The notes below the pieces were generated by a model that was not told the DNA's origin, did not search any database, and saw only the letters and a program-made list of their open reading frames with translations. From Thunnus maccoyii (Eukaryota; Chordata; Actinopteri; Scombriformes; Scombridae), in the NCBI RefSeq assembly GCF_910596095.1, contig NC_056547.1, positions 29,577,647-29,641,646 on the forward strand: a stretch of 64,000 bases of DNA. The letters are read 5' to 3'. The position numbers and the translations under genes are program-made. The stretch's first letter is position 1. Each line of letters opens with the position of its first letter. Below are positions 1-13,724 of this stretch, one piece after another.

Positions 1-58
1 TGAAGCTCTGGAGGAGGGAGGAGATGGAGAGGATGAGAGCATGGAGACCCAGGAGTGA
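1..58 (+). CDS. ilf2: ILF2 / NF45, extreme C-terminus (partial)
   Basis: Reading from base 2, the last 18 codons give an acidic tail (EALEEGGDGEDESMETQE) and stop with TGA at 56-58. The final ESMETQE after a Glu/Gly-rich run is how vertebrate ILF2 ends. ILF2 is the NF45 subunit that pairs with ILF3/NF90 in a DZF-domain, dsRNA-binding complex in the nucleus. The DZF domain lies upstream of the window, so only the disordered tail is visible. The exon runs on to base 70, where a GT donor follows; the stop is only 12 nt before that junction, so nonsense decay is not expected. Identification is from the tail plus the neighbours snapin and chtop, which flank ILF2 in human 1q21.3. Confidence 0.72.
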   Translation, partial: EALEEGGDGEDESMETQE

Positions 59-427
59 TGAAGAGTTCAGGTTGGTGACATCTGCACACACTCATAGTTG
101 TGATAATGGATAGATTTCTATGAAGGAACACAAAATCAAACATTAATTTTCACTTCAGTACTTTCACACCTTAAGTTTGGTTAAAACAAACTCTGGTGTG
201 TTTGTTAGTTTAGTGTGTTTTGTTCATTCTGAAAGCTGTCAGTCAAACTCTGATACGGACTAAACACCTTTTCGGGTGGTCTGTCAGCTTTCAAGTGGTC
301 AGCAAACAGACCAGTCACAGTATTTTGTGATGGTAGATGTGTGATTGTAGCATAAATTCAAAATGATGAGGGTGGTTATGGTTATGATGGGTTCATATAT
401 AACACAGTTGCTCTGATCTCTCCACAG

Positions 428-645
428 TAAACTTTGGAAAGCTTATTGGAGTCCCTTCAGCTCAGCCGTCATGTGTCACCTGGACAGAAAGGCCTGTTGT
501 TCCACCTGACAGCCGCTGGTCCCGTGATGTGTTGAGAAGGACAGACACCATTCACTGTCAGTTTTTATGTTGTTTTTACTTTGAGTTTTCACCTCTCCTT
601 TGTTACAGTCAAGAGGGACTGAATAAATGTGTTTTTTTTTTATTT
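428..645 (+). other. ilf2: ilf2 terminal 3' UTR exon with poly(A) signal
   Basis: A CCACAG acceptor ends at 427. The exon is non-coding in the ilf2 frame because the stop lies in the previous exon (1-70). AATAAA at 622-627 is followed by a T-rich stretch, so cleavage near 640-650 is likely. An intron inside the 3' UTR is inferred from the donor after base 70 and this acceptor. Confidence 0.5.
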
Positions 646-3015
646 ATCTTGAGTGTTGTTCTGTGTGTCAGAATGAAAGCAGATGAAACAGACTGTGCAG
701 TCAGTCCAGCCACATATAAGCTCTTTATTGCAGGCAGAAATATCAACAACAAAATCAAACTTGTCAACAAGTTGGACCACAACAAAGGTCCACAAATGAG
801 AACATTCAGTAGGTGTTGACTGACAGATATGGATGAGTAGAAGCATTCCATCATGTAGTCCAGTCAGAATGGTAAAGATACAGGCAGTGATAGTGATATT
901 TCAGCTTCTAATTTAGAAAATAATGTTTTGATATTAGAAAATATGTATTTGCGTTAAATAGAACTCATCTATGCTTTCTCAATCTTCAATTCATAAACTA
1001 ACAAACTATGTCTGTAGGTCTGTTCCTGAAGCTTCTTTCAAATGGGAAAGTGGTTTTTAAATGCTGAACCGTTGATCCGCCTCACACTGACACTACTAAC
1101 TAACCCAGTGTGACATAGGACTCACAGAAGAGAAACAAGTTCATTCAGATCAGTGACAGAAGGCTGAGAAATGACCATTTTTGACTTCAGTAGTGATTTT
1201 GCACAAGGACGGCTGATATTTTATGGGAGAATCTTGAGGGATACATGACTGACCACCAGTGGATGATATATTAGCTGATGGTAGACGATGATAATTGAAA
1301 ATGATATTTTTGCTACCACTAGTGGTACTGTGTTTGGCCTTCATACTCTTAATACTGTAGCAGCAGCTCTGAACAGAGTTGTAGAACCACTTCACTCCAT
1401 GCAAGTCAGATACAAGGTACTGCTTCCTTAAAACATCAGCTCCACAACTCACTGAACTCATCTGTAACAATCAGGGACAGCTGCTGTGACTGCCTCTTCA
1501 GAGTACAAGCATGAAGTAACCTATTGAACAACATGATCTGTCTTCCATCCTCTGAGCAACTCCTACATGCTGTGGTCCCTCGAGACTCTCCCCATCTTAT
1601 ATAAAATTATTTGGACATTTCTTCTTTTGCCGACATCTGAGAACACACATTCAGTCACAAAAAAAATCAACCAGTTAAAAGATTCATGTTGCATCCTTAA
1701 TCTCCTCCCAGCTCACTGCAGATGTTTTTACACCTGTTTCAGTGAGGTGCTGGCCTCTTAAGTAGAAAGATGAAGAGCTGCAGATATAACTGCTGAGATG
1801 TTGATTAATAAGACTTCTAAAACAAGACTGCATCAGAGTTATGCATGTACAGTAGAGTCAGGGGTATGCACCTTCCTGATGATAGCAGAGACATTACAGT
1901 GTCATTTCAGTAGTAGTTCTGTTATTACTGACTGCTACTACAGGAAATAATTAATTAATTAGATTTCCTTCCAAAAGCTCATCAGATTATTCTTGAGGCC
2001 CAGAACAAGTCAACAGTATTTTAACATCGTTTTAGTTTTTAGACACTTCACACTGAAAGTCTTAATATAGAATTTCTACTGTAAATGTATTAGTTTTGTC
2101 AAGATTATAAGGCCTTCAATGGATGTTCTGGTTGTCTGTGGACAATGTGTGTTTTTATTATTACATGTTTTATTCAGAAAACTAAATCTATAGTGAGATT
2201 GTGTTGACTCTATGGTGGGGGTGAGAGGAATGGTACCACATGTCACTCCTTACAAGTTTCTCTTTAAATGAAATATAGGCTTTACCTTCAAACTACATAT
2301 CATGTTCCTGCATCTCTATCTCACAGGACTGAAGCAGATCAATAACAAAAAAACTAAATTTCATGGTCACCGGTTGTCATTTGTCATTTTGATTGGTTGC
2401 TGAACACCAAGAGGGTGGGTCTTATTTAATATGAGCCAGTTGGAGAGCAGATGCCAATGAGGAGGCAAAGAACACGAGAGAGCAGAGCTGCTTCTGATGA
2501 GACTGTAATGACTGATGAGCCTCATAACTCAGGGGTTTTTGGTTCTGTCTGTTAACATAATGAAGTTAAAAACACGAGAAGAGGATCAGAGCGGGCTGGG
2601 CCAATCACACGGTGACAGATAGTGATGCAGGACTGTCAGGGTCAAGGCCTTGCTTTGTGAGAGTGAGAGACAATAAGGACAAGCAGTGGGCTCTGTGCAG
2701 CATCACCACACTTCTTCTCTTCAGTCTGAAGCGTAGCTGGAACTGTGGTCCAGCAGACATGCAGGTCAGTAACCAGCTGAGTTGTTAATCAGTGAATGCG
2801 GTATGTGATGCTGAGTAAAAGAAGCTCCTCATGGATCCACCCTGTCGGTTATTTTGAGGGACATTTCAAGGATTTTGATGTCCTGCCACCTATTTCAAAA
2901 CAAAATCCCACCAGCAGCTGCTGTCTTCACAGAATGATGAGTCTGTTAACTGTTAGATTCTGATTCAGTCCTCCCTTTAGCTCCTCAGATGTGACCCTCA
3001 TCTGTGTTTCAGTGT
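646..3015. other. Convergent intergenic region between ilf2 and pex11b
   Basis: The two genes end towards each other here. I see no convincing coding exon. The 3' UTR of pex11b must lie in the right part; TTTAAT at 2425-2430 (ATTAAA on the - strand) is a possible poly(A) signal about 590 nt beyond its stop, but this is weak. The rest is AT-rich with no repeat that I recognise. Confidence 0.4.
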
Positions 3016-5029
3016 TCATGGCTTGAGTTTGAGCCAAGGGTGTACCATGGTGAGGATGGAGAGGACAGAGGAGGCCAGGCCACACGCCCCGACAAAGCCT
3101 GTCCCCGTGGGGTAAATCCCCAGCCGATCCAGCGGGATGAAGATATCACAACTGTTCTTCAGCAGGTCCAACAGCAGCGGCGGGTTACTGTACAGCACCG
3201 TCACCAGCAGGTGAAGCTGTCTGCGCAGCCACGCTGACATCATGGGCAGGGCGACGGCGGCCGGAGCGGCGGGTGAGGAGGAGGAGGAGGACAGATCATC
3301 AGAGGGCTGGGTGGTGGTGCTGGGGTAGGGTGAGGGTGGTGATTTGGTGGCTCTGTAACGTGCTTCACACTCCATGAGGAGATGGAGCTCGTACACGTCT
3401 CGGGTCAGGTTGAGGATCAGAGCAAAGAGGTAGTACCTGCAAGTTTTAAGCAAATGTTCAAGCACACAGTTGAACAAATTCAAATCTTTCAGCATGTATG
3501 ATCTTATGAAAACAACACTATGAAACTTATGTTACTGTGTCATTACACTGAAAAGTGTCACATCAGCTTCAGCTCAAAGGGTTACTGGTTATCTGACAAA
3601 GAGCCATAGATGCATTTGTTGTGAAAACGTACACATAAAACATAAGAAAAAAAACTAACTGACCTGAAAGATCTCTGACTCCACTTGTGCTGGTCCAGTT
3701 TAGAGATGAGGCCTGTTTTTCCAGCCCACAGGACATTATCACAGGCAAAGTACATGGCTCTGTTGAGGTGGCTGATGGTGAGGCAGAGCTTCAGCACACT
3801 GTCAGAGAGGTGTATGGCCCTCTTCGCTGCCTCCAGTGCCTCCACAGAGTTTCCCAAACGCAGCACTGCGTGACACAAACACACATCAGTTGTAACTTCT
3901 CAGCATTGTTACGTAGGAAAAAAAAAACAGTCAAACGAGCTGGTTCACTCACACTTTCTTGTCAGGCTCATATGTGCTTCCAGCTGACTGACAGTTTTGC
4001 GAAGTTCACCTGCTGCCCCTCCTTTCTGCAGTGTGTAGCCCAGCAGAGTGCAGGCATACTGGGCAGCCCTGTGACAGGACAACACACATGATCAATGAGC
4101 AAACCACAGCTTCCAGAATAATTCATGTAAGATGACGGAGACCTGGCCACACAGTTGAATTTTTATACATCATTTAGGGAAGCAGACTCACTGTGATGAG
4201 TGTCAAGAACTCATTCATCTCTTATAAAAAACAAACTCAAGTCTGGTTTAATAACTAAATGTTAGTGATTTTACAGTACAATACAGAATCTACACATCAA
4301 ACACAGACCATAGCGATTCATAATGAAGAAAATGGGGATCCAATGACAAAAGTTATGGTCACGACCAGAGTGGCACATATATAATATGATATGGCATATA
4401 AAATAATGACATTCAATTGAACACTTAACACTTAAACAAAGACAAAGAGCGCAGGAAACAAATGTAAATGTGTAAGATGCAACATTATATTCATGTATTT
4501 CTGGGTCTATAAACTTATTAGCTTTTATTTTATTTAAGTGCTCAAACTTCCAGTGCATTTAGAAAACACGTATGTGTTAAGCTGGAATTTTGTGTTGACA
4601 TTCAGAAATGTGCAATAACTGCAGCTCACACTGTTACACTGTGGTCAATGATATGTGCCTGCTCAACTCTTCACTATCACTCGTAAGGCCTGAGATGAAG
4701 CCAAGCCTGAAAACTCATCAAAAAGTCAAAAAAGTATATAATAAAGCAAGTCAGAACAACTTAGTTAGTTGAAAGTGTTATCTCTGTAGGGTAGCAACGT
4801 TCATCACTGTGCGTAAAGTTTTTTACTCATTTGTTTATAAGTTGTCTAACGTGACTTTAATTAAGCTAGCAGAGATGTAGCTAACTAGCAAACTTTGACT
4901 ACTTTAGCTACATTAACATTTGCAGCTACAGTGAGGTTTCAAACGTTATTGTTAATAAAAGCCATAACATTACCTAATAATTCTCTCCTTTGCTTGGCTC
5001 TGGGCGTTAAAGCGAACCCAAGAGTCCAT
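3016..5029 (-). CDS. pex11b: Peroxisomal membrane protein PEX11B
   Basis: PEX11 proteins sit in the peroxisome membrane and drive its elongation and division. Four coding exons on the - strand keep phase throughout: 4974-5029, 3953-4068, 3664-3865 and 3016-3436, totalling 795 nt or 264 aa (human PEX11B is 259). The protein starts [17 protein letters not shown], the PEX11 amphipathic N-terminal region. It continues with [46 protein letters not shown] and [18 protein letters not shown], and ends with a hydrophobic segment and PWLKLKP. A Ser/Pro/Thr-rich linker with an acidic DD and a run of six Ser (about residues 165-200) replaces the Gly-rich linker of the human protein. The start is chosen because MDSWVRF matches the family start and no better in-frame ATG is in the exon. 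The gene runs convergently towards ilf2. Confidence 0.93.
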
Positions 5030-5898
5030 ACTAGCTTGTTGTTGTTGGCCTGTCACACTGCTAGCTAGTTAGCTGTCAATCTGCTAACTGTTAATGTCAG
5101 CTGCTCTTCAGCTGCTAGCTAGCAGCTAGATGTTGCTAATAATGAAGCTGACGGCTAGTGCTTTCAAAACTACAATTTTGAGGAGAATTGTAAGCACAGA
5201 AGAGCTCAACGGTCTATTTACTATCTCGTTTTGCTCGCACACGAATGTGACTCTTCCGAGTCTGTCCTTCTTCTTCCTCTTGATGTCTATTTGCGGTTGG
5301 CAAACAACGAAATATTGCATTACCGCCACTCACTGGTTGAGTGTGGATCAACTAATTCAGGCTAACATGCTGTTATCAGGCTAAAATAATCCTGTTCTTT
5401 CTCATCCAGCTAATTTGAATCTTTCTTTCAAGATTGATTTAAGGGCAATAGAATTATGGAATAAGTCTCATTTATTTGTTTTCCTACATTGTTGCTGCTG
5501 TTATTTTATTCTAAATTGTGCTGACATTTTCTTTACTGTCAGATATTGGCAGTAAGTGTGGTTAGACTGATTGATGTTGCCATGAAAATGAGACTTATTA
5601 AACAGCTTAAAATATCTTTACTTCCATAAACATATCTCAATAAAGTGACATCTGTCATTAATCATTTAATAAGTTTTATGTTAAATTAAATGTCTTTAAT
5701 TTAGACCAATTAAGAATCTTTGCGTTGAGTTTATGTCTTCTCGCTCACAGTATCTCAAACTAAATTTGAAATGGTTACTTTTTAGTGTACAAACTTTGTT
5801 TTGTTGTATATTTAATGATGTTTAAATATAGGTAACTCTTCATTATAAAATATAATTGAGAAAATTGGTCTTGGTCATGATCCAGCTAACTGCTAACT

Positions 5899-5926
5899 GT
5901 TTATTGACTGCTAGCTGTCAATAAAC
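5899..5926. repeat. Perfect 10-bp inverted repeat, 8-nt loop
   Basis: GTTTATTGAC at 5899-5908 and its exact complement GTCAATAAAC at 5917-5926 flank TGCTAGCT. It lies in AT-rich DNA upstream of pex11b. No function is apparent. Confidence 0.6.
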
Positions 5927-6424
5927 TGCACCTTTTCAGGTTTGTTTTAAGGACTTGTTGCTATGACAACAGTTCCAGATCAATTATAAACCAGTTTCAA
6001 AGAACCAAAAAGTCTAGATTTATGTCAAATCAATATAACAGATAATATTCTTCTTAAAAATCTCCCATAAATCAAAGTTTAATTGAATCGCTGAATCAGA
6101 TCTTTTCTCTCAGCTTCATTTCTTTGACAGTGAAGCATCACATGTTCTAAAGTCTCTTCTCCACAAAAGTCCTATCTTCCTGTATTATGTTCTATTTTAA
6201 ATAATGTGCTGTTTATGTCCTGTATGACCAAATCTGACTCTGGATATTATTGTCTCTTCTGCTTCTTCTCATATATATACATATATTCCAAGATGGAAAC
6301 ACTCTAATATAACATATGTTTCTTCCTCTTTAGGCTTACCAGCTTTACAAGTGCACTAAAAAATAGTTCAATCAACAGTATGACTGCTCCTAAACCTGGA
6401 TTACCAACTTGGCACAGCTACACA

Positions 6425-6765
6425 AATGTCCTGGTGTCATGTGGGATGAAGCAGGTGGACCCAAACGCAGACACTGTACCAGTAGGTAACAGTGAAATAA
6501 CAAAATTGCTTGAGCAGGCAGATGGTGAGATGGAGGCTGGCTGGTGTTAGGGCTGAGGTCAGGGGGAGGAATCTGGGAAAAGGCTCGGTAGAGAGAATCC
6601 CAAGGATGAGAGCCTTGACTTGGCGGGCTCGGCAGGCAGACAAGGCAAGCAGGTAGGTAATCCTGGTGTAAGGCAAGCTGCAGGCCGGCAAACAACAAAG
6701 GCACTGGTTGTCTGTGCAGTCTTCTTGTAGTGGAGTGGTGATGACAGACAGGTGAGCTGATTCTT
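6425..6765. repeat. Probable dispersed teleost repeat fragment
   Basis: The stretch reads as a purine-rich run with GGTGGACCCAAACGCAGACA near its left end and repeated GGCAGGCAGACAAGGCAAGC-type words, then GACAGACAGGTGAGCTGA. I associate this word pattern with a family of interspersed fish repeats from memory. No terminal repeats or target duplications could be defined. The overlapping open frames here are not credible genes. Confidence 0.35.
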
Positions 6766-9294
6766 TGATTATTTTTTTGTTCCTGTTTTGTATCAAATCT
6801 ATATTGTTTTAGTTTATATTGGGGTATATATTAAATCAAATCCACACAAACTGACTGACCCACAGAAAACCTGGGAGCAGGCAGCATTATTCCAGCAGTG
6901 AACTTCTGGTTCTTGTAAGAATCACATCAAAACAGATGCATCTCTGTCTCTGTGCAGGAACCCAGCGATCTCTGTACATCTTCATTCTCTTCTTCTTTAT
7001 TTACTGAAACTACATTTGGATGTTTTGCAATAACTATTAAAACAGATGAGAAAGGCTTCTTCAATAAATGATCTTGAATTTCTACCTCAGGGTGGATTAA
7101 CATCTCATGCATTATATAAGCATGGCCCGACTCACCACTTCATACGTTCTGGACATGTCTGTCCTCAGCAGAGTTTTCAGTCTTCCGATGACTGTAATTC
7201 TTCAATGTCACATTCAGTTTAACTATTTGACTGCCATCTTCAGTATTCCCCCACATGAACTGTAGTCAAGATTTTGTTCTTCACACTCAATATAAAATAT
7301 TTAGGGGAAGTCTTCACTGGCTCATAGCAGGTCAGGATTAATATACTCTTATAACCAGACAACTTTGTGTGAGCAGTATGAGTGACAACATCACAATTCA
7401 AAGGTCCACTTGCAAGCTTTTTGGAGTTTTCAAACGCAGCTTGAGGTCTTCTTTAGTGAAAGAAGATGGCTCAGGTGTTGACCTTTAACCTCTTTCCAAT
7501 CGATGCTGTGAGTTGTTTTGTTCTGGTGTTGACAGACAGCTGATGTCTGTTCCCTCAGTCTCTTGTCCCGGGTCCTTGCTGTTTCACTGATGTTCCCCTC
7601 AGATGACATCTCCAGTCTCACTCGGTCTTAAGCGTGAACCAGCAGAGAAGTTAAGGTGTTTAATGGTCTCCTGATGTAAAGTCTCATCATCCATCTTGTG
7701 CAACAGCTGGCCCTGAGTGCCCCACTGCTCCCACTAACTGACAAGATGTTCTGCTCCATGTAAGATGGTAACTTTGCATTTATATGTTCTGAGATGTTCT
7801 TTCTGGACTTTACCACTAGAGAGGAGTCCTGCTTGTGAGGTTAGGCCTAATCTTGTCTTCCTATCATCTATTCAGCATTTATCACACACTGAACTCCATA
7901 TTTCATTAGGAAGGCTTTTATTGATAATGAGTTACATAATGCATTGAAACCATTGGGCTGCCATAAGCTCCACTATATGTATAACACAAGCATTGTTTGT
8001 AACCTCCAGCACACTCTTAAAACACTTGGTATGGAAAATGATCACTAATGACAGCGAAATACCTGTACTGTATGTGTATGGCCTATATCTGCACCCATGG
8101 TAGATTTCAATATTTGTAGTTTAATAAGTCTTTTTTTCATTATAGGTGATAAGCATGAGGTAAGCGTTTCATTTCTTCTTCCTCTGAGAGTCATCTAGCA
8201 TCATACTGATGTATGTGTGTTCATGTCAAGGCTCTAGGTCGAGTTTCAGAGGAGGAGAAACACAGTGAAGTCAGTGTCTTTAGTTTGTTTCTATAAAAAA
8301 CTAAACATGTAAATACATAATGGTGCATTTATATGCATTGACATCAATCTCACAAATAACACATGGAAACTCCAGGGACAAAAATAGGATTCTGAGAAGT
8401 GAGGGACTTTATGTCCATGGTTCATGTAGAACATCAGTGAAGCATGTTTGTGTTTCTCTGTAAAACAGATTCAATTATCAACTAGTAGCAAGACTTCATC
8501 AACAATGTTTGTATAAATATGACAATGTCATATGTTTATTTTATTTTAATATACAGTCCACATTACAAGAGCAGCACATATTTACAATAAAATACCTACA
8601 AGATTAAAAAAACAATACTCTAGCCAAATGAAATTCTTTAGTACATATTTTCTATATTAAGTGTCAGAATAAACATGTTCCATGTTTTATGTAAGGGATG
8701 ATGTATATATATTTTCTGATTGTGTCACCATTTGGACACTGAACAAAATTCACAAGGACATTAAAAATAGATAAATGATAAATGTATCATCAGTGGTTTT
8801 GGTATGGGATGAAATCAGATTTTGTCCAGAAATGTTTTACATTTTGTCCTCCTACCTCATATTGTAAGAAATGACAAAGAGAATTCATAAAATATTTGGA
8901 TATTTAACCCAAAACTGTTTAGAAAATTGTGGTGCCATTTCATTTTTTTTTCTCCAATATGTAAATAGGACTTGTCATTTTCCAACACACCCTGGCTGGC
9001 ATTTGACCTCCCTCTGACTCCTCAACTATGTGCAAGACTCTAATAAAGAAAAGCACCAGGACAGTAAAGCAGTAAAGCAGTATGTTTATCCAGCCGTCCC
9101 TGGACAGTGATGAGGCCCATCACAGCTACCAAGGCTCACAACAACTACTGCCAACATTCTACCCAGAATGCAGCACTCCTAAAGGAAGAGATATGTAATG
9201 GATAAGTACGGACTGTTACAAAAGTCTATGGTAACTGCAGCTTCAACTCACATCACTATGATTAATACTGTTGTTCCTCTTAGTGGTATGATGA

Positions 9295-9333
9295 TGCTTA
9301 TTACTTACTGCAGCATACAGTAAGTAATAAGCA
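9295..9333. repeat. Perfect 16-bp inverted repeat, 7-nt loop
   Basis: TGCTTATTACTTACTG at 9295-9310 pairs exactly with CAGTAAGTAATAAGCA at 9318-9333 around the loop CAGCATA. The stem contains consensus-like donor words (GTAAGT) on both strands. There is no coding context. Confidence 0.75.
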
Positions 9334-10730
9334 GTAATCAAAGAATCATCTTCAAAAAATGGACAAACAAAAACAATCTTAACTCACTTACTAGCTTTTT
9401 TCAGAGCTTTCGACCACCTCTCACAGTCATCATTGGCAGATGGAGGTTGCTCACTCTTCTTTATGATTATCACTACTTCTCCTACTGCAATGTCCATCTG
9501 ACTAAACTCCATCCACTGACAAAGACTGTAAGATGTGGTTGAAAGGTCTGGAAAAATCTATTTAGTAGATCTTGAATTGTTTTGTTAAACAGACATGGTG
9601 CAGAACCACTTGAGTCTGGGCTGGGGAGGGGGAGGGGGGGGGATACTAGTTTAACTGACTGCTACACATCAGCTGCACACCATCTACATCACACATGAAA
9701 TATGTATAAAGAGAGGTGTTGTCTCTGTTTACAATGAAGATACTTATCGCTATTTAATGCATTTACTTTGGTCCATGCACAAAGCCATAGAGGCAGTCAT
9801 GCCTGGAGTGTGGGCGTGTTAAGATGCAGCAGCACATTCAAACCAGGCGCCTGTCCTATTTGAGAAGGCTCAGAACTGTGTGGGCTGTCAGATGTGTGTT
9901 TACATTGGAATCACAAGGACTGCATCGATCAGCTGAAGTATTTTTAGAATATGAAAGTGTTTTTATTACAATGTGTTTTAATACTGATACATATTCTACT
10001 ATACTCATGCTGTGAGTGATAACAGATGATGTTCAACCTCCACTGTGTGGAGCAGCTGAGTATCACATGTTGCATGTTGTGTCATGGATCTGAGGTGGAC
10101 TTAATTATGCTTTTTTTTTTTTTTTACAGCAGCTTTTAACTTCATCAAAGGTACTGAGCTCTCAAGGGGAACCAGCATTGATTCTGGAAAAAAAAATGGC
10201 AAGGCTTTATTTCATGGGTTTACCATTTCTTTGAAAATTAATTTCCTCAAAAGTTTCCTGGAAAGAACAGTGTAATTGGTATTAATTACAGGAAGAACAG
10301 ACATTGTTCAGTTGGTTCACGTCCAATTCATTCAGCTGAACATACAAAAATGTGAAATTTGTACAGAGACAGCATGCAACAACATATATAGCCTAAAGAA
10401 TAAATTGACTGATAAAAACGGAATAATAAATGAATATTTAATTATGGTCCCGTATGATAAGAAGCAGTAAGATTACTGCTTACATGGAAAACTCTGGCAA
10501 ACTGGATGGTACCAGTTTCATCCAGTCAAACAGCTGATTAAAACTACAAGCTGAAAACATTTGTCATATAATGAAGGTTGGCTTGAGTTGTCTGGATTTT
10601 CCTGCGTTATTACATCAATAGTGATGATCAAATACACAGTCGCTAACTGCAAAGCATTTCTGGACACATCATGGAGGTGATTTGATATGATCAGCAGTGA
10701 TTTGATTGTAGAGAAATCTGGGTAATCCTC

Positions 10731-10756
10731 TGATGATGATGATGATGATGATGATG
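10731..10756. repeat. (GAT)n microsatellite
   Basis: About eight uninterrupted GAT/ATG trinucleotide units in gene-poor DNA. Confidence 0.85.
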
Positions 10757-13692
10757 AATTTGCTTACTATCTGAGAACGCCTACTTGAACATTTGTACTT
10801 CCCTGAATATGGGCAGAGAACAGATAAATATGACATCTAATTGTGTTGTCCATGCTAAGATTAAAATAGTGCCAAGCTTACTCAGTCATATTTTACACTC
10901 ACAAAATACTAAGGCAATAAATAATACTACTCAGGTATGATGAGTGCTTTGTTAATAGTTATGTCTATCACTATAAACCAGTTTGACACTTTATGATATC
11001 TTCAGTGAGCTACACAGATACCTGAGGGAACCACAGAATATCATCAAAAGATCTCGAACAGATGAAAACCAAATCACTATGTGCAATGTGAATCTTTATA
11101 TGTATAAAGACAAACTAATGTCTGTCTTACAATCCAGTGTTGGTGCATCTACTGTTGACAACAAAAGGCACAAATCACAAATATGCATATGTTTACGGCT
11201 GATCTTTGTAAAGCAGCTGAATCCGATGACTAATGTTTCTCAGATTCCACAGTTTCCTGACAGAATGAAACTCCACCTCTTGCCTCGCAAACCTCACCTC
11301 TACAATAAAACTCATTGGTACATTTATTCACATTTTGATCTGGATCAAGAACAATATACCCAGTATAGCACAGTTCTGATTTGTCCAAAGATTTGAGCTT
11401 GTGACATTGATTATACTGTACCATTTATTTAGTCACATCTGGTGTATGCCAGAACACTGCCAGACTCATCTTAGTATCTAAGACCAAGTTGACAGCACGC
11501 CTGCTTGGAGCAGTTTATTAGAACTCTGGTGTATCATTATCAATCACTGGTGACCTAAAGGACTATACATGTATACAGTAATATATACATCCAGGCTGTG
11601 CAGTGTGCTGGCCTATGGCAGTAAAGGATAGGTTTGTATTTTTAAGTCTTTATACAATATGCATATGATGAAAGAGTTAAGGGTGACTGAAGTGATTCCT
11701 TCCCAGTCCTCCTGTGCAAAATACATTCTAAGCTCAGCTGAGGAGAATAGGAGGCTGCAGCAGTCTGACGGTGCTGCCTCACTGTACGCCACCAATTCAT
11801 ATAAACTGGCGTCCTTCCTGCCCCGCCAGTCGCACAGCTGGTACACATGGCTGTTCAGAAAGTCGCTGGTGCTGCAGCTTGATTGGCTTGTCTTGATGTG
11901 AGCACCGTTTGAATTTTTGAATTTGTCCCGCCAGCTTGGTGCGTGTTGCCAGGTATCCCAGCATGCTTTGTGCAGTGAATTACTCACTTCCCATGGTCAG
12001 TCGCGTACAGTGGGGCAGCACCGTGAGTTAGACAAATCAAGTGGGTGTTTTCATCACATGTAGGGTTTATTGCTCATGTTTTGCTCTGGCAACAAACCTA
12101 CATTCATCTACTAGAAAATATTCCTCTGCAGCAGCGTTACATCCCAGAAACACTGTCAGTGGAGACACAAAGAGGGTATTTTGTTCTAAAAAGACAGACT
12201 TTGGAAGATATTTACCACTTTTGATTTGACTAAGTCTGACTGCTGAAATCTCAGCTTGGAATGCATTTTTACACAGAACGAAGACGAGGATTTGTCCTCC
12301 ACCTCTTCCATTGGAGTCACTCTACAACAGGATCATAGCCAGTAGGGGCAGAAGGGATAACTCTTTAAATATATACAGTATGTGGCAGCTGAGTTTTGCT
12401 TTAAAATAGACTTCAAAAATCCAAAGCTATACTTAATTATTCTTTAATGTGAGTGGGAACAATGAAACAGCAGCTCAAGTTTGATATTTCTTCATGCATC
12501 TTGTGAAAACTTGCCTTCAAAGAAGGGGTGGTGAGTCAAACAAGAAACTGCATTAGAAATTGATGGAATGTCTGGATGGTTTAACTAATCCAGGTCAAGT
12601 TCATTCTCACCCACATAACCTAATATTGGATTATAGTGTTCTCGTATTTGGAATAAAGACCACATGTGTAGAGAGAGAGAGAGAAGCAGTCATATGATTG
12701 GCTGAGTGCTGACCAGCTGGCACTAAGGCTACAGAAGGACATTTAAAGATGAGCAACAACCTCTAACATATTCTGACAATGCAAAGAAACTCTTCTGAAA
12801 CTAGTTTAATTGGTTCTTTTTTGAAGTGCACTGATTTTATTTTGTTATATATTTTATCAATTATAGTTATGGGTTATTCTATATTGTGAACATTTGTTCT
12901 CATCTGAGATGATCATTACTATTTCAACATGTTCTCATTAGGCCTTTAAGAAAAGGAGTCATTTGTGTCTGAAAATGACGATGTTTGCCGTTCACCTTCA
13001 ACCTTTAGTCTTGTTCAACTGTGTTTGTTACTTTTGCACAACACAAAATATACAACAACATAAAATAGATACGCTTAAAAAAGACTGTTAGCTGTTAAAA
13101 GTTAACTAAATTCAAACTTTCTGACTGTTGGAAACAGAAAAGCTGACATTTCACTATGACTTTATGATGGGGTATTGTCATTTGAACAGTAAAATCTATG
13201 AACTGTACTTGCATCACAAGGACGGACTGTTTTTACCTGGATTGAAACAAATGGTTTTAAATTGGAACTAGAGAAGGAGCATTTCCTGAAGAAAAGGTGT
13301 GATTGCTGTCAGCTGATCAGTTTGATTTATCATTGATGGGTTTTGCAGTAGATTGGTGTTATATGCATTTCAAGTGGTCAATGTAGTTTAACATTTGGGT
13401 GACTTATATTTACATTTGAATGCAGCTATTTGTCTGTTATCCATCCCATAAACTCTAAATAGAATTGCTAGAATTATGTGTTCCATCACACTTCATTTGC
13501 ATGTTGAAGTAAATATTTGGAAACTGTAAATGATACCTCTTATTAGCACACTGGAAGTGAAAACAGCTCATTAGCTTGACGTACGTTATATGTCAAATTA
13601 TGTGTTAAGTGTTGTAATCATGAGTTAATTAAGTGGTGATATATAGAGATTGAAAGTTGTAAATTTGAATGGAGTTTCCACTGCATTATATG

Positions 13693-13724
13693 TAAGGGCT
13701 TCATAATGGTCAATGAAGCCCTTA
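13693..13724. repeat. 12-bp perfect inverted repeat (hairpin)
   Basis: TAAGGGCTTCAT at 13693-13704 pairs with ATGAAGCCCTTA at 13713-13724 around an 8-nt loop, and the TATA-rich flanks extend the pairing by a few bases. A third copy of GGGCTTCATTGAC follows at about 13745. This could be a decayed miniature transposon or a small hairpin. It is too short for a standard microRNA precursor unless the flanks pair well. Confidence 0.6.

Noticed and set aside
1567-1761. 64-codon open frame between ilf2 and pex11b
   Set aside because: No similarity, ordinary AT-rich composition and no splice or promoter context.
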